Source: Deltaproteobacteria bacterium (GTDB lineage Bacteria > Desulfobacterota > Desulfobacteria > Desulfobacterales > JAHEIW01). From it: a stretch of 41,887 nucleotides of DNA. The position numbers and the translations under genes are program-made. Positions 8,704 to 17,071 of this stretch are shown in pieces (the stretch's first letter is position 1; every line of letters starts with the position of its first letter). The stretch is from positions 1-41,887 of the forward strand of contig JAHEIW010000025.1 in NCBI GenBank assembly GCA_024639185.1, in the 5' to 3' direction. The notes beneath the pieces were generated by a model. It searched no databases, was not told the origin of the DNA, and saw only the letters and a program-made list of their open reading frames with translations.

Positions 8704-8777
8704 AGTTCACATTTTTAAAAAAATTTATAAAATAATGATGTTTATGCGCAGCGATTTGTTCCCTTTAATTCAACTTG

Positions 8778-8812
8778 GATGGTCTGCGCCCGCCAGGACG
8801 ACGGGCGCCATC
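8778..8812 (-). terminator. GC-rich hairpin between EF-hand gene and rpoH-like gene
   Basis: A perfect 7-bp stem GCGCCCG/CGGGCGC is flanked by an outer GATGG/CCATC pairing with a small bulge. It lies about 30 nt after the EF-hand stop and 85 nt before the sigma gene on the same strand. It could end EF-hand transcription or act as a leader structure for rpoH. No T-run follows, so a classical intrinsic terminator is not certain. Confidence 0.45.
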
Positions 8813-8840
8813 TGTTCGGCATTGAATCAGACAGATAAAC

Positions 8841-9146
8841 TTATCCTGGTTGATTGTGTTCATGCGTGCCAACACCATGCATTTTTAGAAACATGTCCCA
8901 CTCTTCTGAAGTAATAGCGTCGTCGTTGTCCGTATCCAGGGCGTCAAAACTCCAGCGCAACTGATTTGAATGGAAAGTCGAATATTCTTCAAAGGTGACT
9001 TTGTCATCGTTGTTTAGGTCCATGTCGTTAATATTAGTGCTGAACATCGAATGATTGTGATGTCCGGCATTTACAGTCATAACAGCGCCGAGGAATAGGG
9101 TCAGCGCTGATAAAATGGCTAAAGCCGGAATAATTCCAGTTTTCAT
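8841..9146 (-). CDS. small exported EF-hand calcium-binding protein
   Basis: The 101-residue protein has a signal peptide (cleavage probably near VNA-GHH, residue 27) and two EF-hand loops: DLNNDDKVTFEE (43-54) and DTDNDDAITSEE (71-82). All calcium-coordinating positions 1, 3, 5, 9 and 12 are suitable in both loops. Both have Asp instead of the usual Gly at position 6. His-rich ends (GHHNH, HEHN) could bind another metal. AAAGGAG stands 7 bp before the ATG. It is expected in the periplasm. It is upstream of the sigma gene on the same strand, separated by a hairpin. The partner is unknown. Confidence 0.88.
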   Translation of the reverse strand: MKTGIIPALAILSALTLFLGAVMTVNAGHHNHSMFSTNINDMDLNNDDKVTFEEYSTFHSNQLRWSFDALDTDNDDAITSEEWDMFLKMHGVGTHEHNQPG

Positions 9147-9660
9147 TTTCCACTCCTTTGGTTCAAGATTTTCAGATTGATGTGTCTATAGTTTGTCAAA
9201 TGTTTGTGTAGATAATAAACATTTCTGGTTGCCTGTCAAGATGTCAATCAAAAAATTTGGAGCGCCGCTCAAATCGAAACCATTATCGTTGGCGGCGGCT
9301 TCATCCGGAGTAATCGCACTTACAGAAACGGGCTGGTATGCGCCGGGTTGGACGTTCTGAGGGGGGTGCCGAGGACACCATAGAATTCGAACTTGCTGTC
9401 TAAGTTTTGTTTAATTGTGGGCGGCACTTGTATTTTCAGTTGTTGGATTTTGGGATCAAACAAAGTTTGCTATAACCCACTAACATCATCATAAATACAT
9501 GACTACATCGACACAGCGATGGTCTGCTGTGTTGACTCAGCAACGGTTGTGGCGCTCTAAATTTGGTAAGGTATGGTTTAGGGCAGGGCGTATTGATTTT
9601 GATAAGGTGGTAATTACTTTATTGGCGACAACCTGATGAGCGATTGATCGGAAATGCAAA
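9147..9660. other. 514-bp intergenic region without a recognised gene
   Basis: This divergent gap separates the EF-hand gene and the hydrolase, so it must hold both promoters. A TTGACA-like hexamer on the minus strand lies near 9190-9205, but no well-placed -10 could be matched to it. Short open frames in the gap lack ribosome sites and recognisable domains. I see no RNA gene or repeat. Confidence 0.5.
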
Positions 9661-10614
9661 ATGGTATTAAAATATACTAACCGTAAAACTGTAATTTGTC
9701 TGCTGAGTGTATTTTTGATGTATGCACTCGCCTGCACATTTTTATGGGCCAGGCAGAGTTATTTTATTTTTATGCCACAGCGAGAAATCACTAAAACGCC
9801 GGCAACCGTAAATTTACCGTATGAAGACGTCTACATTTTAGTAGAGAATACGATTGGCCAAATTGAGCGTATACACGGTTGGTGGATTCCGGCGGGAAAT
9901 CATTCGGGCAACGTTCTGCTCTATCTTCACGGTAGCGCACTCAATATGGGTGCCAACGTCAACGCCTTACGCCGCCTTCATGATCTGGGTTTTTCCGTCT
10001 TTATCGTATCCTATCGCGGATACGGTTTAAGCGACGGTGAGTGGCCCTCCGAAGCGCTGTTGTATGCCGACGCCGAAGCTTCCTGGAATTATCTGGTGGC
10101 GCAAAAACAAATTGAGCCTGAAAAAATTTACATCTACGGTCATTCAATCGGTGGTGCGGTGGCCATCGATCTCGCCGTTCGTCATCCGAATGCGGCCGGG
10201 CTGATTGTGGAATCCACATTTACCTCCATCATCGACGTAGCTCGTCTGAAAACCAGATATCGGTTTTTTCCTTTGGACCTGCTTGTTGATCAACGCTTTG
10301 AATCGCTTAATAAAGTACCACGCCTGCGCATACCAGCCCTTTACATTCACGGGACCAATGACCATCTGATACCATTTGACATGAGTCGCCTGCTGTATGA
10401 GCGCACCCCTTATCCCAAACGTCTGAAATTGATCCCGGGAGGCGGCCATAACGACAGCGCCACCGTCGGCGGCAAGGCCTATTTGGCAGCCGTGTCGGAA
10501 TTCATTGCAGCTGCGCAACCTTCGATTCCTTCAAGACTTCCAATAGAAGCATCCGATAAGGTGCGATCGCTGCCCTCATTTAAGCTTCAATCTAATCGGG
10601 CCCCTGAAATGTGA
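9661..10614 (+). CDS. membrane-anchored alpha/beta hydrolase (BEM46/ABHD13-like)
   Basis: This 317-residue protein has one N-terminal hydrophobic segment (about 10-30) acting as a membrane anchor, then a serine-hydrolase fold. Visible elements are the oxyanion region YLHGSALNMG, the nucleophile elbow GHSIGG (Ser near residue 162), the acid in HGTNDHLIPF, and the catalytic His in PGGGHND. The pattern matches the BEM46/ABHD13 group. Substrates of these enzymes are mostly unknown; lipids or acyl esters are possible. The Shine-Dalgarno is weak. Its 3' end overlaps the convergent DUF2256-DUF3253 gene by 39 nt. It is alone on its strand, so the link to the photolyase island is only positional. Confidence 0.88.
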   Translation: MVLKYTNRKTVICLLSVFLMYALACTFLWARQSYFIFMPQREITKTPATVNLPYEDVYILVENTIGQIERIHGWWIPAGNHSGNVLLYLHGSALNMGANVNALRRLHDLGFSVFIVSYRGYGLSDGEWPSEALLYADAEASWNYLVAQKQIEPEKIYIYGHSIGGAVAIDLAVRHPNAAGLIVESTFTSIIDVARLKTRYRFFPLDLLVDQRFESLNKVPRLRIPALYIHGTNDHLIPFDMSRLLYERTPYPKRLKLIPGGGHNDSATVGGKAYLAAVSEFIAAAQPSIPSRLPIEASDKVRSLPSFKLQSNRAPEM

Positions 10615-10953
10615 CGGATCTACAGTGACACCTGCCTGAATAATTTTGATCTTACCTTTATGCGCCAACCGCCTGGCCGCCCTGCGTGCCGGTTCCAGCA
10701 GTGAGCGCCAATTGTCTTCGTCGCAATCTGATAGGTATTTTCGGGCGGCCTCGCTGGGGCATATACTGGATGATGCAGACCGTTTGTGCAAAAGCGTCAT
10801 GATCGTTTCTTCAAGCGCTTTGTCAACGGCGCCAAGGCCGTTTTTGCGACAGGCACGGGAGCAATATTTGACCTGGTGCCAGGTATGGCGCCATTTTTTA
10901 CGCCATTGGATCTCACGTCCACACACGACACATGTTTTGCGTGTGGGTTTCAT
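10576..10953 (-). CDS. DUF2256-DUF3253 fusion protein, photolyase-associated
   Basis: The 125-residue protein has two parts. Residues 1-40 match DUF2256, a small zinc-binding-like module: CVVCGREIQWRKKW followed by VKYCSRACR gives four Cys. Residues 45-125 match DUF3253: ICPSEAARKYL, WRSLLEPARRAARRLAHKG, and DPSHFRGPIRLKL. Both are uncharacterised, and DUF2256 genes are recurrently found next to photolyases. The ATG overlaps the stop of the photolyase-oxidoreductase fusion by 4 nt, so translation is coupled and a functional link is likely. Its 3' end overlaps the convergent hydrolase gene by 39 nt. A nucleic-acid-binding or assembly role is possible, but nothing in the sequence proves it. Confidence 0.88.
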   Translation of the reverse strand: MKPTRKTCVVCGREIQWRKKWRHTWHQVKYCSRACRKNGLGAVDKALEETIMTLLHKRSASSSICPSEAARKYLSDCDEDNWRSLLEPARRAARRLAHKGKIKIIQAGVTVDPSHFRGPIRLKLK

Positions 10954-13400
10954 GTTTTACCACCCTTATGGACCTGCGGTATACCAGAATTTAAGCTGAG
11001 TATTTTCCCGGCCATTGCCATCCCGCTCAATGCAGCGCCTTCGATCCGGGACATCTGGCACCAATCGCCGCACATTCCGATCTTCAAGCGCGCATCCCAC
11101 AAACAGCCAACGTTCAGCGGATTGGCCACCGCAGCACTCTCCCAATAGCAAGACCGCTGATGGATCGGATCGATACGTCTGTGGCCGATGCTTTTGAAAA
11201 ATGAATCGACTGCCAGATATATTCGTTGTTCATCGTCTGTGCGGGCGTTGGCTTTGGACCACCGGGCGTTGGCGTGCAGCGTCCAGCATTCAGTCGCACC
11301 CCGCTGAGGCTTGCTGTTATTTCTGGCCACCCACCGAACCGCTGAGCCATGAACAAAAACTGCGTCAAACGGTACATCCAGCGGTTGATTAAATGCGATC
11401 ATCACCGCCAGGCAGGGCTGCATCTCAATGGCAAAGATGCGGTCGCTTAGCTTCGGGCTAAGCTCAACAAGACCGTTGGCCTGGGGGGGAGGGGCAGCGA
11501 CGATGACGGCATCATAGGGGCCATGCCGATTTTGCTGGTGATCCATTAATTGCCATTGTTCATTGTTTTTTTGGAGTGAATCTATCGTGGTATTGTAACG
11601 AATACCGATACCCGCAGACAGATGCGTTGCGATGGCATCCATGCCGGGAATTCCCACCCAGCGCTCGGTCGCTTGGTTTTCAGCGGACAGCCGCCCTTGC
11701 TTGGCAACACCGACTTTGCCCTCCCATGGCGCAACGATTCCATCCAAATGCCAGGATCGTACGAATCGAGACAATCGCTCATCTCGCACCGTAAAATATT
11801 GCGCCCCGGCGTCGAAAGCAAAGTCTGATTCTTTAATTGTTGCCGTGCGGCCGCCGGGCCTGCTGGCTTTTTCAAACAGGTGCACCTGATGATCATGATC
11901 CATGAGCGTTCTGGCGGCAAAAAGTCCCGATATGCCGGCGCCGATAACAGCTACTTTTAGAGGTTGTCCGACTGCTGGTCCTTTTATTTTGGCGGCATAA
12001 GCAGACATATCCAGCCGTCTGGCATGATCTTTGGTGGCGCGCGGCCGAAGCGTGCCGATCACCAATCGATCCGGTTTAAACGGTCGATCAAACAATCCCA
12101 GGCACCACAACAACCCACCATAGGAGTTGGCATCATTGCCATCTAAAGCCAACCGATGGTTTAAATCAATCATCATTAAAAGTGCCGTCTGAGGATCTGG
12201 GGTCCAGTTTAGAAATGCCTTGCCCCAGGTCATACGCACATTATTGTGCAATTCACCGTGGGCGAGCAAAGATTTCTGGGCGGCATCCCACAGCGCATCA
12301 CCGGTTTTGCCCCGATATAAACGCTCCCATGAATAAACTGCCTCGCGCGGATCGTCTTGATGTTGACTTAGGGTATCACGCGCCCATTTGGGAAGGACAC
12401 CCAGTGTTTCCGGATATTGGTGATAAAAGCAAAAATTATGCGCCAGTTCGCGCCAGATCAGCAGTTCATCTAAAAATTTAATCGCCCCGTTGGATCCGTC
12501 CTGCGCGGCCTCTCGGGCAATACGAAAAGGGGATACATGACCGTGGTGTAAATAAGCAGAGAGGCGGCTGACGCCCCGCGGAAAGATGACAGCCGCATCG
12601 TTACGCAGGCGGGCATAGCCTCTCAGACCCCGGCGCTTAAATTCCTGCCAACGTGCATATCCGGCGGAGGAACCGCCGGGTGTATGCCCTACAGCGGGAA
12701 CCGTATGATCAATATTACACTGGGCACATAAATCAGCAATGTCTGCATTTGCCAAATCGATGGCGTCAAATCCGCAATCACCCTTGAACATGTCGCCGGA
12801 TACAGTCACATCTTCCCATGGCTGCCTGAGACGCCGTTCATATTCTTTTTGAGTGTGCTTTCGAAAGGCATAGGCACGAGCAAATGAGCGTTTGATCGAC
12901 TGCATGGGAATGATGCATGCGCAATCCACCGCCCAGACAGCTGTGTTTACCCGGTCAGCCAGCTGGCGGGTCCAGTGCGGAAAGGGCGGTGCCGGAAACT
13001 CTTCGGTGATAACCAATGCCGCACGACGGGCCAAGGCGGTGAGCGGTGAGGGTTGGCTTGGTTTGTGCCCCAGATAGAATACATGCATGATGTGTCGCTC
13101 CTGCAGCCGCTGCTGCACTTCCCGCGCACCTTCCATGATGAATGTGTGATGACGATCCGAGTTAAACGGATGCCGACCTCCGAGTCCCTGATAAACCAAT
13201 ACCGGTAATTTTAATTGCGCAGCAATGCTCAGAGCCGTGTCAATGGCTGGGTTCTCATGGCTGCGAACGGCATGATGCATCCAGTAAAGAACAAATTCAC
13301 CGTGCGAGCGCAGGGGCGAATTTTCGATCAATCGAATCCGCTCTGTCAAGTGGGGCGGCAAAAATTTGATAGCTACCGCTGATGATGAATTATGCGACAT
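10950..13400 (-). CDS. class II-type photolyase fused to renalase-like (COG3380) FAD oxidoreductase
   Basis: The single uninterrupted frame of 816 residues joins two flavoproteins. Residues about 20-475 are class II photolyase-like: GEFVLYWMHHAVRSHENPAI, IWRELAHNFCFYHQYPE, LPKWARDTL, HNNVRMTWGKAFLNW, LALDGNDANSYGG, FDRPF. Residues about 482-805 form an FAD-dependent amine-oxidase/renalase-like domain: VAVIGAGISG (483-492), FEKASRPGGRT, GIPGMDAIATHL, RWVARNNSKPQR and GMCGDWC. The photolyase half is divergent from the canonical paralogue at 33807-35195, which has HNYMRMYWGKKILEW and LDGRDANSY at the equivalent positions. It may thus be a repair enzyme with its own flavin reductase, or a cryptochrome-like receptor. 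No frameshift or stop separates the halves. The next gene overlaps it by 4 nt. Confidence 0.9.
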   Translation of the reverse strand: MSHNSSSAVAIKFLPPHLTERIRLIENSPLRSHGEFVLYWMHHAVRSHENPAIDTALSIAAQLKLPVLVYQGLGGRHPFNSDRHHTFIMEGAREVQQRLQERHIMHVFYLGHKPSQPSPLTALARRAALVITEEFPAPPFPHWTRQLADRVNTAVWAVDCACIIPMQSIKRSFARAYAFRKHTQKEYERRLRQPWEDVTVSGDMFKGDCGFDAIDLANADIADLCAQCNIDHTVPAVGHTPGGSSAGYARWQEFKRRGLRGYARLRNDAAVIFPRGVSRLSAYLHHGHVSPFRIAREAAQDGSNGAIKFLDELLIWRELAHNFCFYHQYPETLGVLPKWARDTLSQHQDDPREAVYSWERLYRGKTGDALWDAAQKSLLAHGELHNNVRMTWGKAFLNWTPDPQTALLMMIDLNHRLALDGNDANSYGGLLWCLGLFDRPFKPDRLVIGTLRPRATKDHARRLDMSAYAAKIKGPAVGQPLKVAVIGAGISGLFAARTLMDHDHQVHLFEKASRPGGRTATIKESDFAFDAGAQYFTVRDERLSRFVRSWHLDGIVAPWEGKVGVAKQGRLSAENQATERWVGIPGMDAIATHLSAGIGIRYNTTIDSLQKNNEQWQLMDHQQNRHGPYDAVIVAAPPPQANGLVELSPKLSDRIFAIEMQPCLAVMIAFNQPLDVPFDAVFVHGSAVRWVARNNSKPQRGATECWTLHANARWSKANARTDDEQRIYLAVDSFFKSIGHRRIDPIHQRSCYWESAAVANPLNVGCLWDARLKIGMCGDWCQMSRIEGAALSGMAMAGKILSLNSGIPQVHKGGKT

Positions 13401-13420
13401 TTTAAAAACCTTTTTGAGAG

Positions 13421-13450
13421 TTTATAATATGGATTGGATGAAAATGTTAA
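13421..13450 (-). promoter_or_regulatory. candidate promoter for the photolyase-oxidoreductase fusion
   Basis: On the minus strand TTAACA (13445-13450) and TATAAA (13421-13426) are 18 bp apart, about 20 bp before the start codon region. The 118-bp gap also serves the divergent monooxygenase gene, so both could respond to one regulator. Only consensus resemblance supports this. Confidence 0.3.
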
Positions 13451-13518
13451 AATAACGCTTAATTTATCAATTTAAAGCTCAAATGTAGGTCTTAATGCAT
13501 ACAGGTTAAGAGGAACTT

Positions 13519-15435
13519 GTGGCGGGTGAACTCACCAAAAGTGGCAAACTGCATATACCTGACTTAAGCAATGTCATTATCATCGGGGCAGGACCAGTGG
13601 GCCTGGTCGCCTCACTTTTATTGAGTAAATATCACATGCCGCATGTCCTGGTTGAACAACTGGCCAAACCCGACAACCATCCCCAGGCGCATTTCATAAA
13701 TTGCCGCTCCATGGAAATTTTACGAGAAATCGGTACGCTCGATCAGACGGTCTATGCTCGCAGCGCGCCCGCAGAAGAATGGCGTCGTTTCGTCTACTGT
13801 ACGAGTCTGGCCAATCTGCCTGATTTGGATCATGGCCACGAAAAATTGCGCGGTTCTCTGCTCGGCGTGGTTGACCATTTCGCCGATATTCGTGATGAGG
13901 AATATAGTCCCGGACGGGTGGTGCATTTCCCGCAGCATGATTTGATTCATCTGCTGCGCCAGGCGGCTTTCAAGAGTCGCTTTTGCACCCTGCTGGATGG
14001 GTATCGTGCCGAAATTGAAGAGCAACACGCGCATGTTGATGTCTTCCTCACCAATGTTGGCAACGGCCGACGACGCCATGTTAAAACTCGATACCTGGTG
14101 GCTGCTGATGGCGCCCATAGTTCCACACGCAAACAGCTCGAGATTGAATTGACCAGTGATACCGGAACCTTACAACATCTGATGAATGTCCATTTCTTTA
14201 GTTCTCAGCTTGCCGAGATGCTACATAGCCGCATACCGGCAATGCTTTACTTTGTCTATTCCAGCGCAGGGGTGGCTGTTTTGGTTGCGCATTCACTTAA
14301 GCGTGGCGAATTTGTTGCCCAAATACCCTATTTCCCCCCATATCAGCAGATTAAATATTTTGATATAAACCGCTGTAGCGGATTGCTGCAAAAACTTGCC
14401 GGGCAAAATATCCCCATTGACATTCGCAGTATTCGCTCGTGGCGTATGGGTACCGGGCAAGCATCACGATATCGGTCCAAATGGGGTCGTTGCTTTCTGA
14501 TCGGAGACGCCGCCCATCAATTTACTCCGGCCGGTGGTTTTGGTATGAATACCGGTATTCAGGATGCGCATAATCTCATTTGGAAAATGGTTATGGCCCT
14601 TTGCTCGGCAAAAGGTGCAGAGGTTAAAACAGCAGAGCGCCTGCTAGCAACCTATGAAGACGAACGGCGGCCCGTTGCACAAATGAATGCAAAATTAAGT
14701 GTTGCAAATTATGAGATGACACTGCAGATTCCCAGTGCCATTGGTTTACACCTTAGCATGGCAAACCGGTTAAGCAGATTAATCAATTGCTTGCGTGGTC
14801 TTCAGGGACTCAAAAGGTTTATTTTTCAGTCGGTAATGCGTCTGGGTCTCAAACAGGTCAACGGGTTAAAATCAGCACATCCTATCGCCAGATATCGGCG
14901 ACGCAGACTGCGCAACATTTTTAATGATGTGAAGCACCAAACTTTGCAACTGTTGTTTCCCGGCCAGGATATGGGGTTTAGATATGAGAAGGGCTGGCTG
15001 TTTGGACACAAGACAAAAACGCGTTCTCAAATGAATCCGTTTGTGTTCAACCCTGAATTGAGAGTCGGCGGGCGCGTTCCCCATTTTTGGCTGGCCGACA
15101 GCAATGGCCAGCAGTTATCGGTATTGGACTTGCCCTCAATGATGATGGGGTCTGAAGGGAACCCCAAGTATGTGATGCTGCAAGACGGCAATAAACAAAC
15201 AGTAACACTGGACTTAGGTGCCATCACTGATCGATCAATTGCAACCGTTCACATTTCTCGAAGCGGATCGTCGGGAAAAGCAAATTTTAGGTATCATTCA
15301 AAGAGACCTGATTTCTTGCCCAAATCCTTTGCGATGCTCATGCGCCCGGACGGGCATATCGCCTGGTTACGAGCAGATTCATCGACAAATTGCACTCAAT
15401 ATCAAGTTGTTAAAGCAGCCAGCGAGCGAGAATGA
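13519..15435 (+). CDS. FAD-dependent aromatic monooxygenase-like protein (phenol 2-monooxygenase/TfdB type)
   Basis: The 638-residue protein begins with the FAD-binding Rossmann motif VIIIGAGPVGLVAS (19-32). It also has VAADGAHSSTRK (the DG motif) and FLIGDAAHQFTPAGGFGMNT (the GD motif), then a C-terminal thioredoxin-like extension of about 150 residues. This is the class A flavoprotein hydroxylase layout of PheA, TfdB and MhpA. Such enzymes use NAD(P)H and O2 to hydroxylate aromatic or conjugated substrates. GTG 13519 has AGAGGA about 4-5 bp upstream. It is divergent from the photolyase fusion and its last 26 nt overlap the convergent DUF2177 gene. An O2-using enzyme in this context is notable; the substrate cannot be read from the sequence. 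Confidence 0.88.
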   Translation: MAGELTKSGKLHIPDLSNVIIIGAGPVGLVASLLLSKYHMPHVLVEQLAKPDNHPQAHFINCRSMEILREIGTLDQTVYARSAPAEEWRRFVYCTSLANLPDLDHGHEKLRGSLLGVVDHFADIRDEEYSPGRVVHFPQHDLIHLLRQAAFKSRFCTLLDGYRAEIEEQHAHVDVFLTNVGNGRRRHVKTRYLVAADGAHSSTRKQLEIELTSDTGTLQHLMNVHFFSSQLAEMLHSRIPAMLYFVYSSAGVAVLVAHSLKRGEFVAQIPYFPPYQQIKYFDINRCSGLLQKLAGQNIPIDIRSIRSWRMGTGQASRYRSKWGRCFLIGDAAHQFTPAGGFGMNTGIQDAHNLIWKMVMALCSAKGAEVKTAERLLATYEDERRPVAQMNAKLSVANYEMTLQIPSAIGLHLSMANRLSRLINCLRGLQGLKRFIFQSVMRLGLKQVNGLKSAHPIARYRRRRLRNIFNDVKHQTLQLLFPGQDMGFRYEKGWLFGHKTKTRSQMNPFVFNPELRVGGRVPHFWLADSNGQQLSVLDLPSMMMGSEGNPKYVMLQDGNKQTVTLDLGAITDRSIATVHISRSGSSGKANFRYHSKRPDFLPKSFAMLMRPDGHIAWLRADSSTNCTQYQVVKAASERE

Positions 15436-15817
15436 AGCTCAGCGTTGCAACCGATGTGCAAAGCACCACTCCCCAGATGATATCGACCACCACGATGTTC
15501 AGGGGCCAGTCTTTGAGCAGGGCTAAATTGGTAAGCTCGTAGGTCATATAGGTGAAGAATCCAAACAGAGCGCCATACAGCATCGCATGCTGCCACGAAT
15601 CTCTGGCGACCGCGGGCACAACCGCAAATATCAGAATCCCGGCGATATAAAGGAAATAAAAAAGGATGGCAGCCGACCAGTTGACCTGCGGGCTGAGGAT
15701 AAAGCTTAGATTTTTCTGATAAAATCCTTTGGCAATCACGCCCAGCCAAATCAGGTCAATGATAAAAAAGACCGGTACGGTAAGCGCATAAAGCTTCAAG
15801 TAGAACAAAAGGTTCAT
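15410..15817 (-). CDS. DUF2177 four-helix membrane protein
   Basis: A 135-residue protein with four hydrophobic segments. It has the DUF2177 features DLIWLGVIAKGFY near 21-33, the central GFFTYMTYELTNLALLKDWP, and DIIWGVVLC. The family has no established function but recurs beside photolyase and CFA genes in proteobacteria. It is a normal full-length member. It is convergent with the monooxygenase gene, overlapping by 26 nt, and starts 51 bp after the DUF1499 gene on the same strand, so it is likely the last gene of a uspA-DUF1499-DUF2177 unit. Confidence 0.88.
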   Translation of the reverse strand: MNLLFYLKLYALTVPVFFIIDLIWLGVIAKGFYQKNLSFILSPQVNWSAAILFYFLYIAGILIFAVVPAVARDSWQHAMLYGALFGFFTYMTYELTNLALLKDWPLNIVVVDIIWGVVLCTSVATLSFILARWLL

Positions 15818-15867
15818 GAAAACCTCTTTATAAAGGTTAGGGAGTACGTACCCAACCTGTTGAATGA

Positions 15868-16314
15868 CTATTTTGCCGGATCCTCAAATGCTGAGCGCAA
15901 GCGCTCCGCACGTCGGCGGTTAACGCCAAAATCATAATAGCCCGACCGGGACGCAGACTTCACATGAACGATCGATTCGTCAGCAAGAAGATAAAATTCA
16001 ACATCATCGACAAATCGAAAGATCAATGAGCGAAATTCCGCATGAAGATAATCGCCTTCAATTTTTACCAGGCGCGCACCTTGTGAGTTTTTCAGGATGT
16101 CGATCAGCCTTTGCCGGGCATTTTCAGAACGATCGCTATATTCAAAGGGTTTGATAAAATGCTTTTTGTCACTGCTCAAAGAAGAAACACAGTTGGGGGA
16201 CTCCGGACAGGGCTTAAACTTTATATTGCTGGCTGTCGTTGCCGCAGCAACATGCGTTGTTCCAAATACAAAGCAAAACAATATGGATAAATCTCTGATG
16301 GTCATGATATTCAT
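15868..16314 (-). CDS. secreted DUF1499 protein
   Basis: About 148 residues with a hydrophobic signal segment ending near VAA. The DUF1499 signature is strong: CPESPNCVSSLSSD, YLHAEFRSLIFRFVDDVEF, HVKSASRSGYYDFGVNRRR. The family is uncharacterised and probably periplasmic. I place the start at 16314 because this ATG overlaps the uspA stop by 4 nt (ATGA), like other coupled pairs here; an in-frame ATG at 16347 would need a 37-nt overlap. DUF1499 genes are often found with DUF2177, photolyase and CFA-like genes, and here DUF2177 follows directly. Confidence 0.87.
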   Translation of the reverse strand: MNIMTIRDLSILFCFVFGTTHVAAATTASNIKFKPCPESPNCVSSLSSDKKHFIKPFEYSDRSENARQRLIDILKNSQGARLVKIEGDYLHAEFRSLIFRFVDDVEFYLLADESIVHVKSASRSGYYDFGVNRRRAERLRSAFEDPAK

Positions 16315-16748
16315 ACAGGAATAATTAAGGTGGGGATTTCGGTGCACTTGATCACACGGTCAGCGACACTTCCAAAATCAAAATGCGCCTCGCTGCCCCG
16401 GCTGGCCAAAACGATCATGTCAATAGATTCGTCTTTAATAAGCTTAAGAATCTCTTTGGCCGGATCGCCGACACTGATATGACGAAAATAAAGTGGACAG
16501 GCGTTTAAAAATTTCTCGCAGATCTCGTCAAGCCGCCCCTCGGCCGTCTGCTTTTCCCACTGCTTCATTTTTTCAATATCTTCAGGGTCATTTTGGCCGT
16601 ATGAGGCCCCGACAGCAGGATAATCTTTTAACACATAAAGAATATGAATCTCGGCCGTATACCTTTCGGCTAATGATGTAACCACCGGCAATGCTTTGGC
16701 AGCATTCTCTGAAAAATCAGTCGGCCATAAGATCCTTTTTACTTCCAT
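16311..16748 (-). CDS. universal stress protein (UspA family)
   Basis: A single-domain, 145-residue Usp protein. It has the N-terminal ILWPTDFSENAAKALP, the middle ISVGDPAKEILKLI, and the ATP-binding-type loop IVLASRGSEAHFDFGSVADRVIKC followed by IPTLIIPV (the loop is residues 116-139). The nucleotide loop is close to but not the classic G-2x-G-9x-G(S/T), so ATP binding is uncertain. A strong AGGAGG lies 9 bp before the ATG. It leads a likely operon with DUF1499 and DUF2177. Usp proteins respond to stress and growth arrest, which fits the island, but its partner is unknown. Confidence 0.9.
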   Translation of the reverse strand: MEVKRILWPTDFSENAAKALPVVTSLAERYTAEIHILYVLKDYPAVGASYGQNDPEDIEKMKQWEKQTAEGRLDEICEKFLNACPLYFRHISVGDPAKEILKLIKDESIDMIVLASRGSEAHFDFGSVADRVIKCTEIPTLIIPV

Positions 16749-16977
16749 CGTTTCAACCTCCTATATCAATAGCGGGTCAAATAAACTGCTGACCTGAACG
16801 ATTCGTAGTGCGCTCATACCTATGCACAGTGAACAAGAACTATACTTTCTTAGGTCTCGCATTGCATACCGACCAATTTCTATTTGGCTTACGACTGAGA
16901 CACACATTTACAAAATAATGATCTTTTCTGAATACGCAAATCAATGCACGAAGAAAAAAAAGAGAAATAAGGGAGTT

Positions 16978-17044
16978 GTGGTGGTTCAGTGGCATTCTCT
17001 CAACCAAGGAAAGGAGGTAAACTTAGCTGGAACTGAACCACCAC
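16978..17044. repeat. 13-bp perfect inverted repeat with 41-nt loop
   Basis: The arms GTGGTGGTTCAGT (16978-16990) and ACTGAACCACCAC (17032-17044) are exact complements. The loop contains GGAAAGGAGGTAAAC on the plus strand. It could be an RNA switch, a remnant of a mobile repeat, or chance; no T-run follows either arm. Confidence 0.6.
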
Positions 17045-17071
17045 TGTAATGGAGGCAGATGATAATAATAA

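Noticed and set aside
16822-17049. 75-aa open frame in the gap before uspA
   Set aside because: Low-complexity Lys run, no domain, and its end is produced by the inverted-repeat arms; no ribosome site at its start.
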